Shown: positions 26,517 to 35,623, numbered from the stretch's first letter. The stretch is DNA of 64,000 nt from CAZHYV01 sp964537055 (GCA_964537055.1 CAZHYV010000004.1:124001-188000), one strand, 5' to 3'. The notes: generated from the letters alone by a model not told the origin. A program made the numbers and translations.

Positions 26517-27584
26517 CTATGCTTCTGACGCTAGCATCTGTAAGAACCAATCTTCATCGCTAATATTTTCAACGTCGACAAATTTTTTTGCAAGACTCTT
26601 CTGAATCTGCTCTATCGCAGAAACGAACGTTTTTTCCATGTAGTGTTTTTCGAGCAGAGGATGGATGTAATATCTCCGACAGACGCTTGGCGTATTGCCA
26701 AGCTGTTTTGCGACTTGCTTCACAATCTCGCTATACCCTTTCTTTGAGGGGATTTTCCTGGAGGAAACCGCTGGCTCCTCACTCTGAAAACACGCTTTTA
26801 GCTTTTGAAAGGCGCATAAAGTTCCTGAAAAGGTACGAAAATCTTTTGCTGTAAACTCATTGCCCGTGACTTCGTAAAGGTACTGGTTGACATCCGAGGA
26901 GCCAATGCTACAAAGCTCGTGGTTCTCATCCATGTATTGAAACAGGTCCTGCCCGGGCAGCTCTTGGCATTGCTTCACAATACGAGCAAGCTGTCTATCC
27001 GCAAGATCAATTTTGTGAAAGATGCCACTTTTCCCTCGAAAACGAAAGTGAATGGTGCTTTTGTCAATTTGGACATGATGGTTCTTGAGCGTAGTTAACC
27101 CAAAGGATCGGTTGGTTTTTGCATATGCTTCGTTCCCAATTCGAATTGATGTCGTCTCTAATAGCCGAACCACCGTTGCAAGCACTTTTTCCTTCGGTAA
27201 ACCTTTCAGTGTAAGGTGTTCCTCCACCTGCTTGCGTACTAAAGGTAAACTCTTTACGAACATGAGCATTTTTTCGAATTTGGTTTCGTTCCTGATCGAA
27301 GAAAACGCTGGATGATAGAGATACTGTTTCCGATCTCTTGCATCGCGTCCCGTTGCCTGTAAATGTCCCTTTGGGTGAGGGCTAATCCACACCTTCGTCC
27401 ATGCAGGAGGAATGCGCAATGCCTTGATCCGAAGAAGATGCTCCTTATCAATTAGAGCTTGGCCCTGTTGATCAAAATAACGGAACCCTCGTCCATACCG
27501 CCTTCGAGTAAACCCCGTGCTTTGATCAGAAACATATCGAAGCCCTGCTTCTTTTGCACTTTGCTTGGGTGCTGGCGCATTCAT
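26517..27584 (-). CDS. DNA topoisomerase IB
   Basis: A 355-residue poxvirus/bacterial-type topoisomerase IB, which relaxes supercoils through a 3'-phosphotyrosyl link. Catalytic signatures: 'SIRIGNEAYAKTNRSFGLTTL' (split across residues 146-166, Arg), 'RFRGKSG' (Lys), 'KDFRTFSGT' (Arg) and 'NTPSVCRRYYIHP' with the nucleophile most likely Tyr306. The length matches bacterial homologues. Such genes are common in proteobacteria and often mobile. It diverges from the NAD(P)HX repair gene; the two starts are 58 nt apart. Confidence 0.93.
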   Translation of the reverse strand: MNAPAPKQSAKEAGLRYVSDQSTGFTRRRYGRGFRYFDQQGQALIDKEHLLRIKALRIPPAWTKVWISPHPKGHLQATGRDARDRKQYLYHPAFSSIRNETKFEKMLMFVKSLPLVRKQVEEHLTLKGLPKEKVLATVVRLLETTSIRIGNEAYAKTNRSFGLTTLKNHHVQIDKSTIHFRFRGKSGIFHKIDLADRQLARIVKQCQELPGQDLFQYMDENHELCSIGSSDVNQYLYEVTGNEFTAKDFRTFSGTLCAFQKLKACFQSEEPAVSSRKIPSKKGYSEIVKQVAKQLGNTPSVCRRYYIHPLLEKHYMEKTFVSAIEQIQKSLAKKFVDVENISDEDWFLQMLASEA

Positions 27585-27642
27585 ACAGGCTCAACATAAG
27601 CTGCTTGGCAAAAAAGGAAAGGAGAAATACAATGGCTCCAGC

Positions 27643-29313
27643 ATGAAACCTCTCCTCTTTGCCCATCAAATCCAGGCTTTAGAACAACGATTTTCTTCTG
27701 AGACAGGGCTTCCTACGCTTCATTTGATGGAACACGCAGGCTATGCCATTGCCGATTGGATTCAAGCGAGGATTCCTCAAAAAGAGAGTTGCCGCATCGT
27801 AGTAATCGCAGGCCCGGGAAGCAACGGAGGCGACGGCATGGTGGTGGCCAGGGCCTTACATCAGCTGGGTCTCTCTGTACACGTCTTTTTATGCACAGAC
27901 GCAGCAAGGCTCAAGGGAGATGCCAAGCTTCAATATGAGAAAGCATTAAGCAACCAGGTGCCTATTGAGCAGGTGCATCAAGCTGAAGATCCATTTCCTT
28001 CCCCTGACTCTTCTCAGTCTCTTTTTAGCTGCCTTCATTCGCTGGAATCACAAGATATTCTCGTCGACGCTTTGTTTGGCATTGGGCTCACTCGGACGCT
28101 CGAGGAGCCTTTTACCTCTATCATTCGTGCGATCAATGGAAGCAAAGCTACCAAAATCGCGGTCGATCTTCCATCGGGATTAATAGCAGATGCAGAAGGG
28201 ATGAGAACAAAGACAGAAGCAGGAGCAAACATAGAGGAGCCCGGAACAAAGGTAGAAGCCCTGCGTGCAGAATCGCAGCTTCCGCAAAATGCGACCGAGG
28301 AAACCATCGTTCGGGCCGACCATACCTTGACCTTGGGATTCCCCAAGGTGGTCCTTTACACTTCTCCAGGTTTTCTTTATGCAGGCCACGTCGAAGTGCT
28401 ACCCATTGGCATTCCCGCAGGCTGGGCAAACGCCATCGGAAGCACAACGCATCTGTTAGATCATTCTTGCCTGGAGAAACTTCGCAAACCCTTGCATCCA
28501 CTAGCGCATAAGGGAAGCCATGGGCATTTATTCATCGTCGCGGGTTCGACGGGAAAGACAGGGGCAGCTCTATTATGCGGACAAGGGGCGCTGCAGACGG
28601 GTGTGGGTCTTTGCACATTGGCGGTCCCCACTCATCTTCACGACGTCGTGCAGGGAAGGCTTTACGAAAGCATGACCGCCTCTTATAGCTCGCTTGATGA
28701 GCTTCTCGAACTAGGGAGAAACAAAACAGCCTGGGTGATTGGGCCAGGGATCCCTACAGAGGAGAGGATGCAGGAATGGTTACCAAAGTTGCTTCAGCAA
28801 GGAGAGCAGCCCGTGGTGATTGATGCGGATGCCCTCAATCTCTTAGCGGTCCAAGGGGTTAAGCAGCTTCAGCCTATCGCTAAGCATCGGCCGCTTATTC
28901 TCACGCCCCATCCCAAAGAAGCGGCACGGCTCCTTAGAGTCGATACAAACCAGGTCCAGCAAGATCGAATAGGTGCAGTAAGGAAATTGGTCCATCTTAG
29001 TGGTGGGACCGTTGTGCTGAAAGGAGCTCGTACTCTGATCGCAGCTCCAATCGTGGGCTCTACGGCGGGTGCTGATGCTGTCCAAGTTTGGGTTTGCCCG
29101 ACTGGGAATCCTGGCATGGCCACCGCTGGCATGGGAGATGTTTTGGCTGGAATGATCGGTGCTCTTCTAGCCCGAGGCTGGCCCGCTGACGAAGCTGCTT
29201 ATACAGCGGTTTATGTTCATGGCCTTGCTGGGGACAAGCTCGCAAGCCGCTACCCTGTAGGCACCCTGCTTCGGGCCTCACAACTGTGTGAGATTTTACC
29301 GATGGTGGAGTAA
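27643..29313 (+). CDS. Bifunctional NAD(P)H-hydrate epimerase / ADP-dependent dehydratase
   Basis: A 556-residue fusion that repairs damaged NAD(P)HX. The N-terminal epimerase (YjeF_N) shows 'GPGSNGGDGMVVAR'; the C-terminal dehydratase shows 'HKGSHGHLFIVAGSTGKTGA', 'DADALN', 'LTPHPKEAARL' and the signature 'NPGMATAGMGDVLAGM'. A non-conserved ~35-residue insertion rich in Glu/Thr lies between them. I choose ATG 27643; a well-placed GGAG instead serves an ATG at 27632 that opens a four-codon frame (Met-Ala-Pro-Ala) whose TGA overlaps ATG 27643, so translation may be coupled. Confidence 0.92.
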   Translation: MKPLLFAHQIQALEQRFSSETGLPTLHLMEHAGYAIADWIQARIPQKESCRIVVIAGPGSNGGDGMVVARALHQLGLSVHVFLCTDAARLKGDAKLQYEKALSNQVPIEQVHQAEDPFPSPDSSQSLFSCLHSLESQDILVDALFGIGLTRTLEEPFTSIIRAINGSKATKIAVDLPSGLIADAEGMRTKTEAGANIEEPGTKVEALRAESQLPQNATEETIVRADHTLTLGFPKVVLYTSPGFLYAGHVEVLPIGIPAGWANAIGSTTHLLDHSCLEKLRKPLHPLAHKGSHGHLFIVAGSTGKTGAALLCGQGALQTGVGLCTLAVPTHLHDVVQGRLYESMTASYSSLDELLELGRNKTAWVIGPGIPTEERMQEWLPKLLQQGEQPVVIDADALNLLAVQGVKQLQPIAKHRPLILTPHPKEAARLLRVDTNQVQQDRIGAVRKLVHLSGGTVVLKGARTLIAAPIVGSTAGADAVQVWVCPTGNPGMATAGMGDVLAGMIGALLARGWPADEAAYTAVYVHGLAGDKLASRYPVGTLLRASQLCEILPMVE

Positions 29314-29445
29314 CATTCTTATAAGGATTTCACAGAGGTTTACTTATTTATAGGATACTTCGTTAGTGTTGGTTCTTTCTTCTTCCTTTGTGTGGCATAT
29401 GCTACTGTTGTATGTCTGTGCCACTAACATTGGCAGGATTTTCTC

Positions 29446-29474
29446 TTGCGAGAATTTCGTCTATCTGATAAAAG
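29446..29474 (+). promoter_or_regulatory. Possible tRNA-Ala promoter
   Basis: TTGCGA (29446-29451) and TAAAAG (29469-29474) are spaced by 17 nt and end 18 nt before the tRNA. The -10 match is only partial. Confidence 0.3.
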
Positions 29475-29491
29475 TGGTCTCTCTAAAATTT

Positions 29492-29565
<74 letters not shown>

Positions 29566-29586
29566 AGAAGATGTGGGAAATCAATG

Positions 29587-30102
29587 TCATTTCTCCTGCG
29601 TCTCAAAAAAATTACAAATCAGTTCTGTTTGCGTATTTTCGTATAAAAACCCATTGAAAAAGGCCCGATAATACTCGTTTTGGTATTTTGCCCTTTCGAG
29701 TGGATCTTTTCCTATAAGTTTCCAATCTCTGGAAAAAAGCCGAATAAAATCCTGTCCTGTTTGCGCGTTGATTCCATCAAAGATAGTTTTCTTTCCATCT
29801 TTGATCTTATCCACAAGAACGACTCGCTGATGAGTATGGTTAGCATCAATATAAGAAGAGAGTATCGCTTGGTTGATATAAGTATCAGCAAACCCGTACC
29901 CAATGATGAGCAGCCTACTGTTGTTACGCAAACATCTTCTGAAATATTCGTAATATGTGGCGAACGGTTCCTGTGCAATTACTCGATTCGATTTCTCTAA
30001 CCCTGTAATTATTGGAAAATTATATTCGGATCTTCCTGCTTGGGATTGTTGTGCATATCGAGGAAATCTAAGATCCTTTTGGGAAAAAACTGCGATTTTC
30101 AT
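29587..30102 (-). pseudogene. SIR2-like protein, C-terminal part (frameshifted)
   Basis: An open frame of 171 codons. It continues the SIR2-like protein encoded just upstream in a different frame: 'RLLIIGYGFADTYINQAIL' is the characteristic C-terminal motif of SIR2_2-type proteins. It has no ribosome-binding site at ATG 30102. The frame is closed upstream by TAA near 30117, so the shift lies between about 30070 and 30117, most likely in the T6-C3-A4 stretch where loss of one base would fuse the two frames. It could be a broken gene or, less likely, a shifted translation. Confidence 0.65.
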
Positions 30103-30880
30103 TGAATGGCCAAATGTTTATACTACCATGCAAATGTGCAAGCCTTGGTCTTTCATCTGCTTCCATAAATAATGAAGGACTAAATATAAACCTATCTTCT
30201 ATAGGGCGAAAACCACAGTCAATGTAGGATATTACTTCCTCGATACAGGGGTCATAATTTAATGTGACTATATTAAGTTGAAACTTCGATGCGAGTGTCT
30301 CCAGGAACGAACGATATCGAGAGTGTGCTTGAGAAATGTCTATGGGTAATTGCTGGACACTATTAAGGACTTTCCTAGAATTTTGATAAATAGAATCTAA
30401 AACTTGATGAATGATTTTTGAAATAAGTCTACGAATAAACCATTCTATGTTTTGGGACGGCGATTCAGGCTCTCCGGAGGATAATTCACTCAAGAAGTCC
30501 GCTATTTCCTTATGAAATTCTTTTGTCAAAAAGCCTTCTACAGCGACTATGCCATGATAACGAAGTCCGCTGTTTTTAGAGGGATAACTTCTATGGAGTG
30601 TTGAAAGAGTTTCTAGAGTATGGATCAGATGTTCAAAATTGATGAGTTCAACTTGCTTATTTTTTTCACCAGGAGTAACTTTATATTCATTAGGGAAATC
30701 GTCTCGATAGCAGTTCGTCGTAAGCTGTTTAAGTATTTCTAAGAACTCTAGCTCCCGACTATCAAACAATTTGTAACTATTACAAAAGATTTCCTTGGTT
30801 ATGGCAACAGTACCAGGGATTTTCAACAATGTAGAGGCGCCAGCTCCAACAAGGATAGTAAGTCGTTCTTTTTTACTCAT
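30068..30880 (-). CDS. SIR2-like NAD+-binding/hydrolase domain, N-terminal part
   Basis: A 270-codon frame with the SIR2 family nucleotide loop 'ILVGAGAS' at the start, 'NIVTLNYD' and the catalytic-histidine motif 'HLHGSI' near residue 251. SIR2-like proteins of this kind (SIR2_2) deplete NAD+ in several anti-phage systems (Thoeris, DSR, SIR2-HerA). The frame stops early at 30068; the remainder is at 29587-30102. The start overlaps the stop of the YhcG-type nuclease by 4 nt, so the two form one operon within the tRNA-bounded segment. Original function as a defence effector is inferred, and the frameshift may have inactivated it. Confidence 0.7.
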   Translation of the reverse strand: MSKKERLTILVGAGASTLLKIPGTVAITKEIFCNSYKLFDSRELEFLEILKQLTTNCYRDDFPNEYKVTPGEKNKQVELINFEHLIHTLETLSTLHRSYPSKNSGLRYHGIVAVEGFLTKEFHKEIADFLSELSSGEPESPSQNIEWFIRRLISKIIHQVLDSIYQNSRKVLNSVQQLPIDISQAHSRYRSFLETLASKFQLNIVTLNYDPCIEEVISYIDCGFRPIEDRFIFSPSLFMEADERPRLAHLHGSINIWPFNENRSFFPKGS

Positions 30881-32013
30881 TTGCTTAAATAAACTCTTTC
30901 TTCTAATCTATTCCGAGTGCGGTTAAGCTCTTCGACGAGTAACTTTTCGTCTGGAAGTTTTGTTTTGTATTCACTCGCCAGGACTTTGTTAGTAATCCCT
31001 TCTAATGCATAATGAACCACGGCATCTTCTTTCTGGGAACACAGAATTAATCCCACAGGTGGATTTTCTCCTTCTAGCCTCCAGTGCTCTCGTGCATAGT
31101 TTACATAAAGATGCATTTGACCCACGTCTGCATGGGTGAGACGTCCAATTTTCAAATCAATGATGACCAGGCAGCGTAATCGTCGGTGAAAGAAGAGCAG
31201 ATCGATTCGATACCATTCTGACCCTACGCGTAATCGTCTTTGGCGGCCAACAAAGGTAAAATCGTTTCCCAGTTCAAGCAAAAAAGCTTCCAAATTTGCA
31301 ATCAATGCTTCTTCTAACTTGCTCTCTGAATACTCGTCTTTTAGACCTAAAAATTCTAGGACAAATGGGTTCTTAATCTCTTCTTCCGGGGTCAAAGCAT
31401 ATTCGGGTTTTGCTGGTGTTTCCTTCTTGAGAAGATTTGCTTTATTCTTAGACAGAAGGGCCCGCTCATAAAATTGACTATCGATTTGACGCTCTAACTG
31501 TCTTACGCTCCACCCACCTCGAAGGGCTTCTGCTTCATAGAAAGCACGGGCTTCTTCTGAGCGTGTCCGACGAATCAATAAAACGTAATGCGACCACGAT
31601 AAAGGAAATGGGACCTTCCTATTTTTTCCTTCGACCTTTAATTCCCCAGACACTGTCTGGGGAATTTGTCGTTGTGCATAAATCGAATAGAATCGTCGAG
31701 CGTCTTCCAATCGAGTAATCGAAAACCCTCGACCAAATCTTTCAGTGAGATGATGAGAAAGATAATGCAGTAATTCCTGACCATACTGCGCCCGTTCTTT
31801 TCCCTGTTGTTCTTGCTCGATGATCCGTTTTCCTAAAGACCAATACATCGTTGTCATAATGAGATTGACTGAGCGCACAGCGTTCCTTTTCGCTTGCTCG
31901 ATAAGCCCTACTAAGTCATCTAACATCGTCTTGTAGTCGGATTGCGATACAAGTTTTGCCTTTGGTAAGAGATTGTCTCTATTCGATCGCTTTTTGTTCT
32001 TTGGTAGTGGCAT
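30877..32013 (-). CDS. YhcG-type PD-(D/E)XK nuclease (DUF1016)
   Basis: A 378-residue protein of the YhcG/DUF1016 family. The N-terminal domain has 'SVNLIMTTMYWSLGKRI' and 'FGRGFSITRLEDARRFY'; the C-terminal nuclease fold shows 'WYRIDLLFFHRRLRCLVIIDLK', in two parts 'YRIDLLFFHRRL' and 'VIIDLK', the latter a variant of the usual (E/D)xK. Family members sit in restriction-modification and other defence loci. ATG 32013 gives the usual N-terminus; a TTG at 32046 is also in frame. It is the first gene of the two-gene operon with the SIR2-like protein. Confidence 0.85.
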   Translation of the reverse strand: MPLPKNKKRSNRDNLLPKAKLVSQSDYKTMLDDLVGLIEQAKRNAVRSVNLIMTTMYWSLGKRIIEQEQQGKERAQYGQELLHYLSHHLTERFGRGFSITRLEDARRFYSIYAQRQIPQTVSGELKVEGKNRKVPFPLSWSHYVLLIRRTRSEEARAFYEAEALRGGWSVRQLERQIDSQFYERALLSKNKANLLKKETPAKPEYALTPEEEIKNPFVLEFLGLKDEYSESKLEEALIANLEAFLLELGNDFTFVGRQRRLRVGSEWYRIDLLFFHRRLRCLVIIDLKIGRLTHADVGQMHLYVNYAREHWRLEGENPPVGLILCSQKEDAVVHYALEGITNKVLASEYKTKLPDEKLLVEELNRTRNRLEERVYLSK

Positions 32014-32215
32014 CTTAGACAGGTACAGTAGCGTTTTTTCATCCAAGAGGAAAGTGCCGAGACAAGAATTTATTCAAACAAATGTAGGAGAATGCCAAAC
32101 CTTACTGCTCCATTTTAACATCAAAGGAGCCAAAAATAGTTTCTTTATTCACGTAAGTAGTTAAAAGTGCAGAACTTTGTGGAACTGGACAACGATACCA
32201 TAAAGCTTCTCATCA

Positions 32216-32271
32216 GTAGAGTGTCTGAATGGCATTCAGACGGTCAGGGGTTCGATTCCCCTCAGCTCCAT
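32216..32271 (+). pseudogene. Partial tRNA-Ala copy (attachment-site candidate, right)
   Basis: 54 of 56 bases match the 3' part of tRNA-Ala(GGC) at 29510-29565, including the whole anticodon and T arms. The 5' acceptor strand and most of the D arm are missing ('AAGCTTCTCATCA' precedes it), so no functional tRNA can form. The two differences (variable loop A to C, acceptor T to G) indicate age. Either an att duplication from element integration or a decayed tandem tRNA gene. Confidence 0.75.
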
Positions 32272-32294
32272 CATTTTGTCTTACCTGTGATAGT

Positions 32295-32999
32295 TTATAC
32301 GGTTGCGTTTTTTCTTATGGTACGAATTTCATCTAGCCGTGCATAGTACTCTGCCTGGTACTTGCGAAAAGCGTACGACGGCTACAGAAGAGGTTGCGTA
32401 AGAATTTTTTCTTGAAGGAACATCAAAACAATGAGCAATCTACCAATCCGCCCGTTGCCATCTAAAAAGGGGTGTATGATCTCAAACTGGGCGTGAGCCA
32501 AACCTGCCTTTATTAATGGAGGTATGTCTTTGTCTTCGTTAATAAACTTCTCTAAATCACTCATGAGTGATGAAATTCTTGTTGCTAGGGGAGGAGTGAG
32601 ATTTTTAACACTCACCTGTTGTTTACGATAAGATCCAGGATCTGCATGGCCCCCTAACTCTCCCTGCATAAGTTCTCGGTGAGCTGCCAAGATTACTCGC
32701 GAACTCACAGGCAGGCTCTTTTCCCCTCTAAGAGATGCCCAGGCGGTATATAAACACCTTAGGTAATTTGAAACCAGTCGAGTATCGGGATGGCTCTTTT
32801 CTAAAGAGCGTTCCTCTTTAAACACATTTTTGATGGTTGTATGAATCCCCTCAATCGCTGAAGAAAGAACCCCCTCCTTGATCACGTAAGATTTAATAAA
32901 TTCTCCTAGATGCGGAACTCTAGAGGCTACTTCATTAAGCTGGCCCAACAAGTGCATCGCCTGGCCATAAAGTGCTATCGTTTCTGTATCGTAGGCCAA
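32295..32999 (-). pseudogene. Fic family AMP-transferase, interrupted and truncated
   Basis: The frame from 32999 (TTG) encodes 205 residues of a Fic protein: inhibitory motif 'SSAIEG' (S/TxxxEG/N) near residue 47 and catalytic loop 'HPFLDGNGRIGR' near residue 176. A TAG at 32382-32384 then interrupts it; the frame continues after the stop with 'YAFRKYQAEYYARLDEIR', the expected next segment of Fic proteins, to a TAA at 32295. The usual ~130-residue C-terminal region is lost, next to the tRNA remnant. Fic enzymes AMPylate target proteins. The TAG most likely replaced a Tyr codon. Confidence 0.8.
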
Positions 33000-33424
33000 C
33001 GGAGGGGTTTGAGGGAGAAGGGAATAAATGATTTGAGCTCTGCCAGAACTTCATAACTTCCGGTCTCACGACGTTTCACCCTATTTCAGTCTTACCGTAA
33101 AACCTGAAATAAGCCAGCGCAAACCAGGTCGTTATTTCATTTTTTTAATGAAATCTGAAATAGGGGTCTTATATTTTCGAGCAAACTCTCACACCTGTGT
33201 AACCAGTTGATGACATTGTTCCATAGATACTATATTGGGGGTTCCCTCAAGAATCTTTTAATCCCTTTTCTTTTTATCCCCCGCCAAATGATGCTTCTGA
33301 AGGCACCTGCCAGGCTTTTCAGGGAGGGTAAATTCGATTTCGTTTTTCTGTAGAAGTGCCTTAAATAATGTAGCACCCATCTTGAGCATTTGACTCCTTC
33401 CCATCCTTGGGCTATTTTTCCTTC
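33000..33424. promoter_or_regulatory. Intergenic region with TATTTCAG/CTGAAATA inverted repeats
   Basis: This 425-nt gap holds TATTTCAG (33082-33089) and CTGAAATA (33104-33111), a third CTGAAATA at 33155-33162, and a perfect 8-bp hairpin ATTTCATT-TTTTT-AATGAAAT (33134-33154). They lie upstream of the minus-strand fic gene and may be operator sites for it. The remainder, 33180-33389, shows no supported gene. Confidence 0.45.
33390..33418 (+). promoter_or_regulatory. Promoter for the SDR gene
   Basis: TTGACT (33390-33395), 17-nt spacer, TATTTT (33413-33418); the -10 box ends 6 nt before ATG 33425 and no Shine-Dalgarno sequence exists. Leaderless-like. Confidence 0.45.
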
Positions 33425-34183
33425 ATGACAACTTTCCAAAATCAAGTCGCACTTGTCACAGGAGGAAGCTCAGGAATCGGCAGGGCAACCTGTCTTGCCT
33501 TTGCCCGTGAAGGCGCTAGCGTAGTCGTTTCTGACATTTTAGAAGCAGGAGGAACCGAAACTGTCGGGCTGATTCGGAAAATAGGAGGAAATGCCATTTT
33601 CGTAAAAGCCGATGTTTCAAATTCTAGCGAGGTCCAAAATTTGATTGAGACTACGATCAGAACCTACGGCCGGCTTGATTGTGCTTTCAATAACGCAGGG
33701 ATCTCCGGGACGATGGCAACCACCGCAGATTGCACCGAGGAAAACTGGGACAATGTGCTTGCAGTCAATTTACGAAGCATCTTCCTTTGTATGAAGTACG
33801 AACTTCGGCAGATGCTAAAGCAGAAACAAGGCACCATTGTCAATTGTTCCTCAATCGCTGGACTTGTCGGTTTTGTAGGTTCTCCTGCCTATGTAGCCAG
33901 CAAGCATGGCATTGTAGGTCTTACCAAAACAGCGGCGCTGGAGTATGCGACTTCGGGAATTCGAGTAAATGCCGTCTGCCCAGGGGTCATTCGTACCCCC
34001 ATGGTCGAGGCCTATACCAAAGGTCATCCTGAGCTTGAGGCGCAGTTTGTGAACGCAGAGCCGGTCCATCGGTTGGGCACGCCCGAGGAAATTGCTGAAA
34101 CCGTCCTGTGGCTCTGTTCGAATGCTGCCTCTTTCATCACTGGACAAGCCCTCGCAGTCGATGGAGGTTGGGTCGCCCAGTAG
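33425..34183 (+). CDS. Short-chain dehydrogenase/reductase (SDR)
   Basis: A 252-residue classical SDR, NAD(P)-dependent. Cofactor loop 'TGGSSGIG', 'NNAG', catalytic Ser in 'NCSSIAG' and 'YVASKHG' (Tyr and Lys) are present, as is 'PGVIRTPM'. Aspartate in 'VVSDI' at the end of beta-2 suggests NAD(H) rather than NADP(H). Length is typical. The substrate cannot be predicted. Start placed at ATG 33425, next to its promoter. Confidence 0.93.
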   Translation: MTTFQNQVALVTGGSSGIGRATCLAFAREGASVVVSDILEAGGTETVGLIRKIGGNAIFVKADVSNSSEVQNLIETTIRTYGRLDCAFNNAGISGTMATTADCTEENWDNVLAVNLRSIFLCMKYELRQMLKQKQGTIVNCSSIAGLVGFVGSPAYVASKHGIVGLTKTAALEYATSGIRVNAVCPGVIRTPMVEAYTKGHPELEAQFVNAEPVHRLGTPEEIAETVLWLCSNAASFITGQALAVDGGWVAQ

Positions 34184-34357
34184 GCATTCCAGTAGGTATC
34201 TTTGCATTTCGGGTTTTGACCAGCGATTTTATTGCACCCAGCCCTCCAAGAGCGCTCGATTATCTTCTGAGAAGTTCGGCACTTGCTTTCTCTTGGGGGA
34301 TGTACGCCTTGTCGTTGCCCCTCCTCGTGGTACACCTACTTTAGGGAGGGTACCTCT

Positions 34358-35623
34358 ATGAAGATCAAATTCTTACACCCTATCCACCGATTCTTACGAT
34401 GTCTACCTACACTTGTTCTAAGCACAGGAATTGCTGTTTCCTTGACCCAAACGGCATCAGCAACTCCGTTTTTACGGACAGGAACTTTTTATCCAGATGT
34501 TCTTGAAGACGAAAGGATTGTTTGTTCTAACCAAAACACCGTTGGAGCTCTACCCGTTTCACAATGTCGCGAGGTCGCCCGCGACTTTTACCGTGAACTT
34601 TATTTCCAAGTAAAGAATTTTACCCCGACCGCCGCTTTTGAAGTGATCCAGCCCACCAGCATCGAATTTCTTACAGACGGTTCTGGCTTTACCAAGGGCC
34701 TTTTTGAAGCGATTCCAGGCTATGTTGGCCTCACCGGCGGGAATCCCTTCAATATCAGTATCGAAAATGCTTTTATTTATCAACCCCTTGATGACAAACA
34801 TGTGGTGTTCTTTGGGGCTCCTCTGTTCACAAACTTTGGGATAAGCCCAGATCAAAAGGCCTACATCACCAACATCCAGATGACTCTGTACCGACGCATC
34901 CATGGGGATGCCTTTGATCCGACCTGCCGCTCTGCACAAAATCCAGGTGGAAATCTTTGCTGGGCGATTATGGCAGAACTTTGGGCGTACCGGTCTCCTT
35001 TAGGTTTTGGCCTCGCTTTGTCGGATGCTCCTATCCCCTCGACTCCGCAGCCGAATACACTTCTAAGGAGCGATGATTTTCCAGTTGTGCTTGAACCAGA
35101 ACGCATCATCTGTGATAGCCAAATTGCGGCGGCTGAGGTAAATGATCCCGCATGGGTGCAAACCTGTAAAACAGTTGCTCAAGAATTTTACGCTCAATTT
35201 CGGTTGGATATGAAAAACATGACGGCCGCAGGAATGTTTGATATGCCCGCAAGCGTTCTTATGATTCCAGATGGCTCTGGATACGTGGGTGGGGTACAGA
35301 CAAAGTCGCTGTATAGTGATATCGTTGATGGACATACGAAAATCATAGATGTCAGAAATGCCTTTTCTTATAAACCTACCGATCGAGATACAATCCTTGT
35401 ACTTGGCGCACCCCTTCTTACCATCGCCAAGGAAGATGGTTCTGATGTTCGCTTCTTCCATAATGCACAGCTGAGCGTCTACAAAAGGACTCTCGAGGGA
35501 CTCCACTCCCCCCAAGATTGCCGCTCTGATTCGAACCCGCTTGGCAACGTCTGCTGGAAGCTGATGAACAAACTATGGATCCCTCAACAAGTGCTGGGCG
35601 CAGGGGTTTCTTCTACACCTTAA
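34358..35623 (+). CDS. Exported protein with two tandem ~190-residue modules
   Basis: A 421-residue protein with a signal peptide (cleavage likely after 'ASA' near residue 35). Two homologous halves follow: each has 'ERI(V/I)C', 'C(R/K)xVA(R/Q)(D/E)FY', a 'DGSG(F/Y)' turn, 'NAF(I/S)Y(Q/K)P', 'GAPL(F/L)T', and a C-terminal 'CRS..NP.GN(L/V)CW..M..LW'. Conserved cysteine pairs imply disulfides in the periplasm or outside. No family recognised. GGGAGGG lies 8 nt before ATG 34358. A terminator-like hairpin follows at 35679. Confidence 0.6.
   Translation: MKIKFLHPIHRFLRCLPTLVLSTGIAVSLTQTASATPFLRTGTFYPDVLEDERIVCSNQNTVGALPVSQCREVARDFYRELYFQVKNFTPTAAFEVIQPTSIEFLTDGSGFTKGLFEAIPGYVGLTGGNPFNISIENAFIYQPLDDKHVVFFGAPLFTNFGISPDQKAYITNIQMTLYRRIHGDAFDPTCRSAQNPGGNLCWAIMAELWAYRSPLGFGLALSDAPIPSTPQPNTLLRSDDFPVVLEPERIICDSQIAAAEVNDPAWVQTCKTVAQEFYAQFRLDMKNMTAAGMFDMPASVLMIPDGSGYVGGVQTKSLYSDIVDGHTKIIDVRNAFSYKPTDRDTILVLGAPLLTIAKEDGSDVRFFHNAQLSVYKRTLEGLHSPQDCRSDSNPLGNVCWKLMNKLWIPQQVLGAGVSSTP

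Noticed and set aside
30068..30102. Programmed -1 frameshift in the SIR2-like gene at T-TTT-TTC
   Set aside because: The slippery heptamer is present, but a -1 slip leads to a frame that does not continue the protein; the conserved continuation is in the +1 frame.
32216..32271. Second functional tRNA-Ala gene
   Set aside because: The 5' acceptor strand and most of the D arm are missing, so a cloverleaf cannot form; kept only as a partial copy.
33230..33445. 71-codon minus-strand frame upstream of the SDR gene
   Set aside because: Overlaps the SDR promoter and start, has no ribosome-binding site and no recognisable domain.
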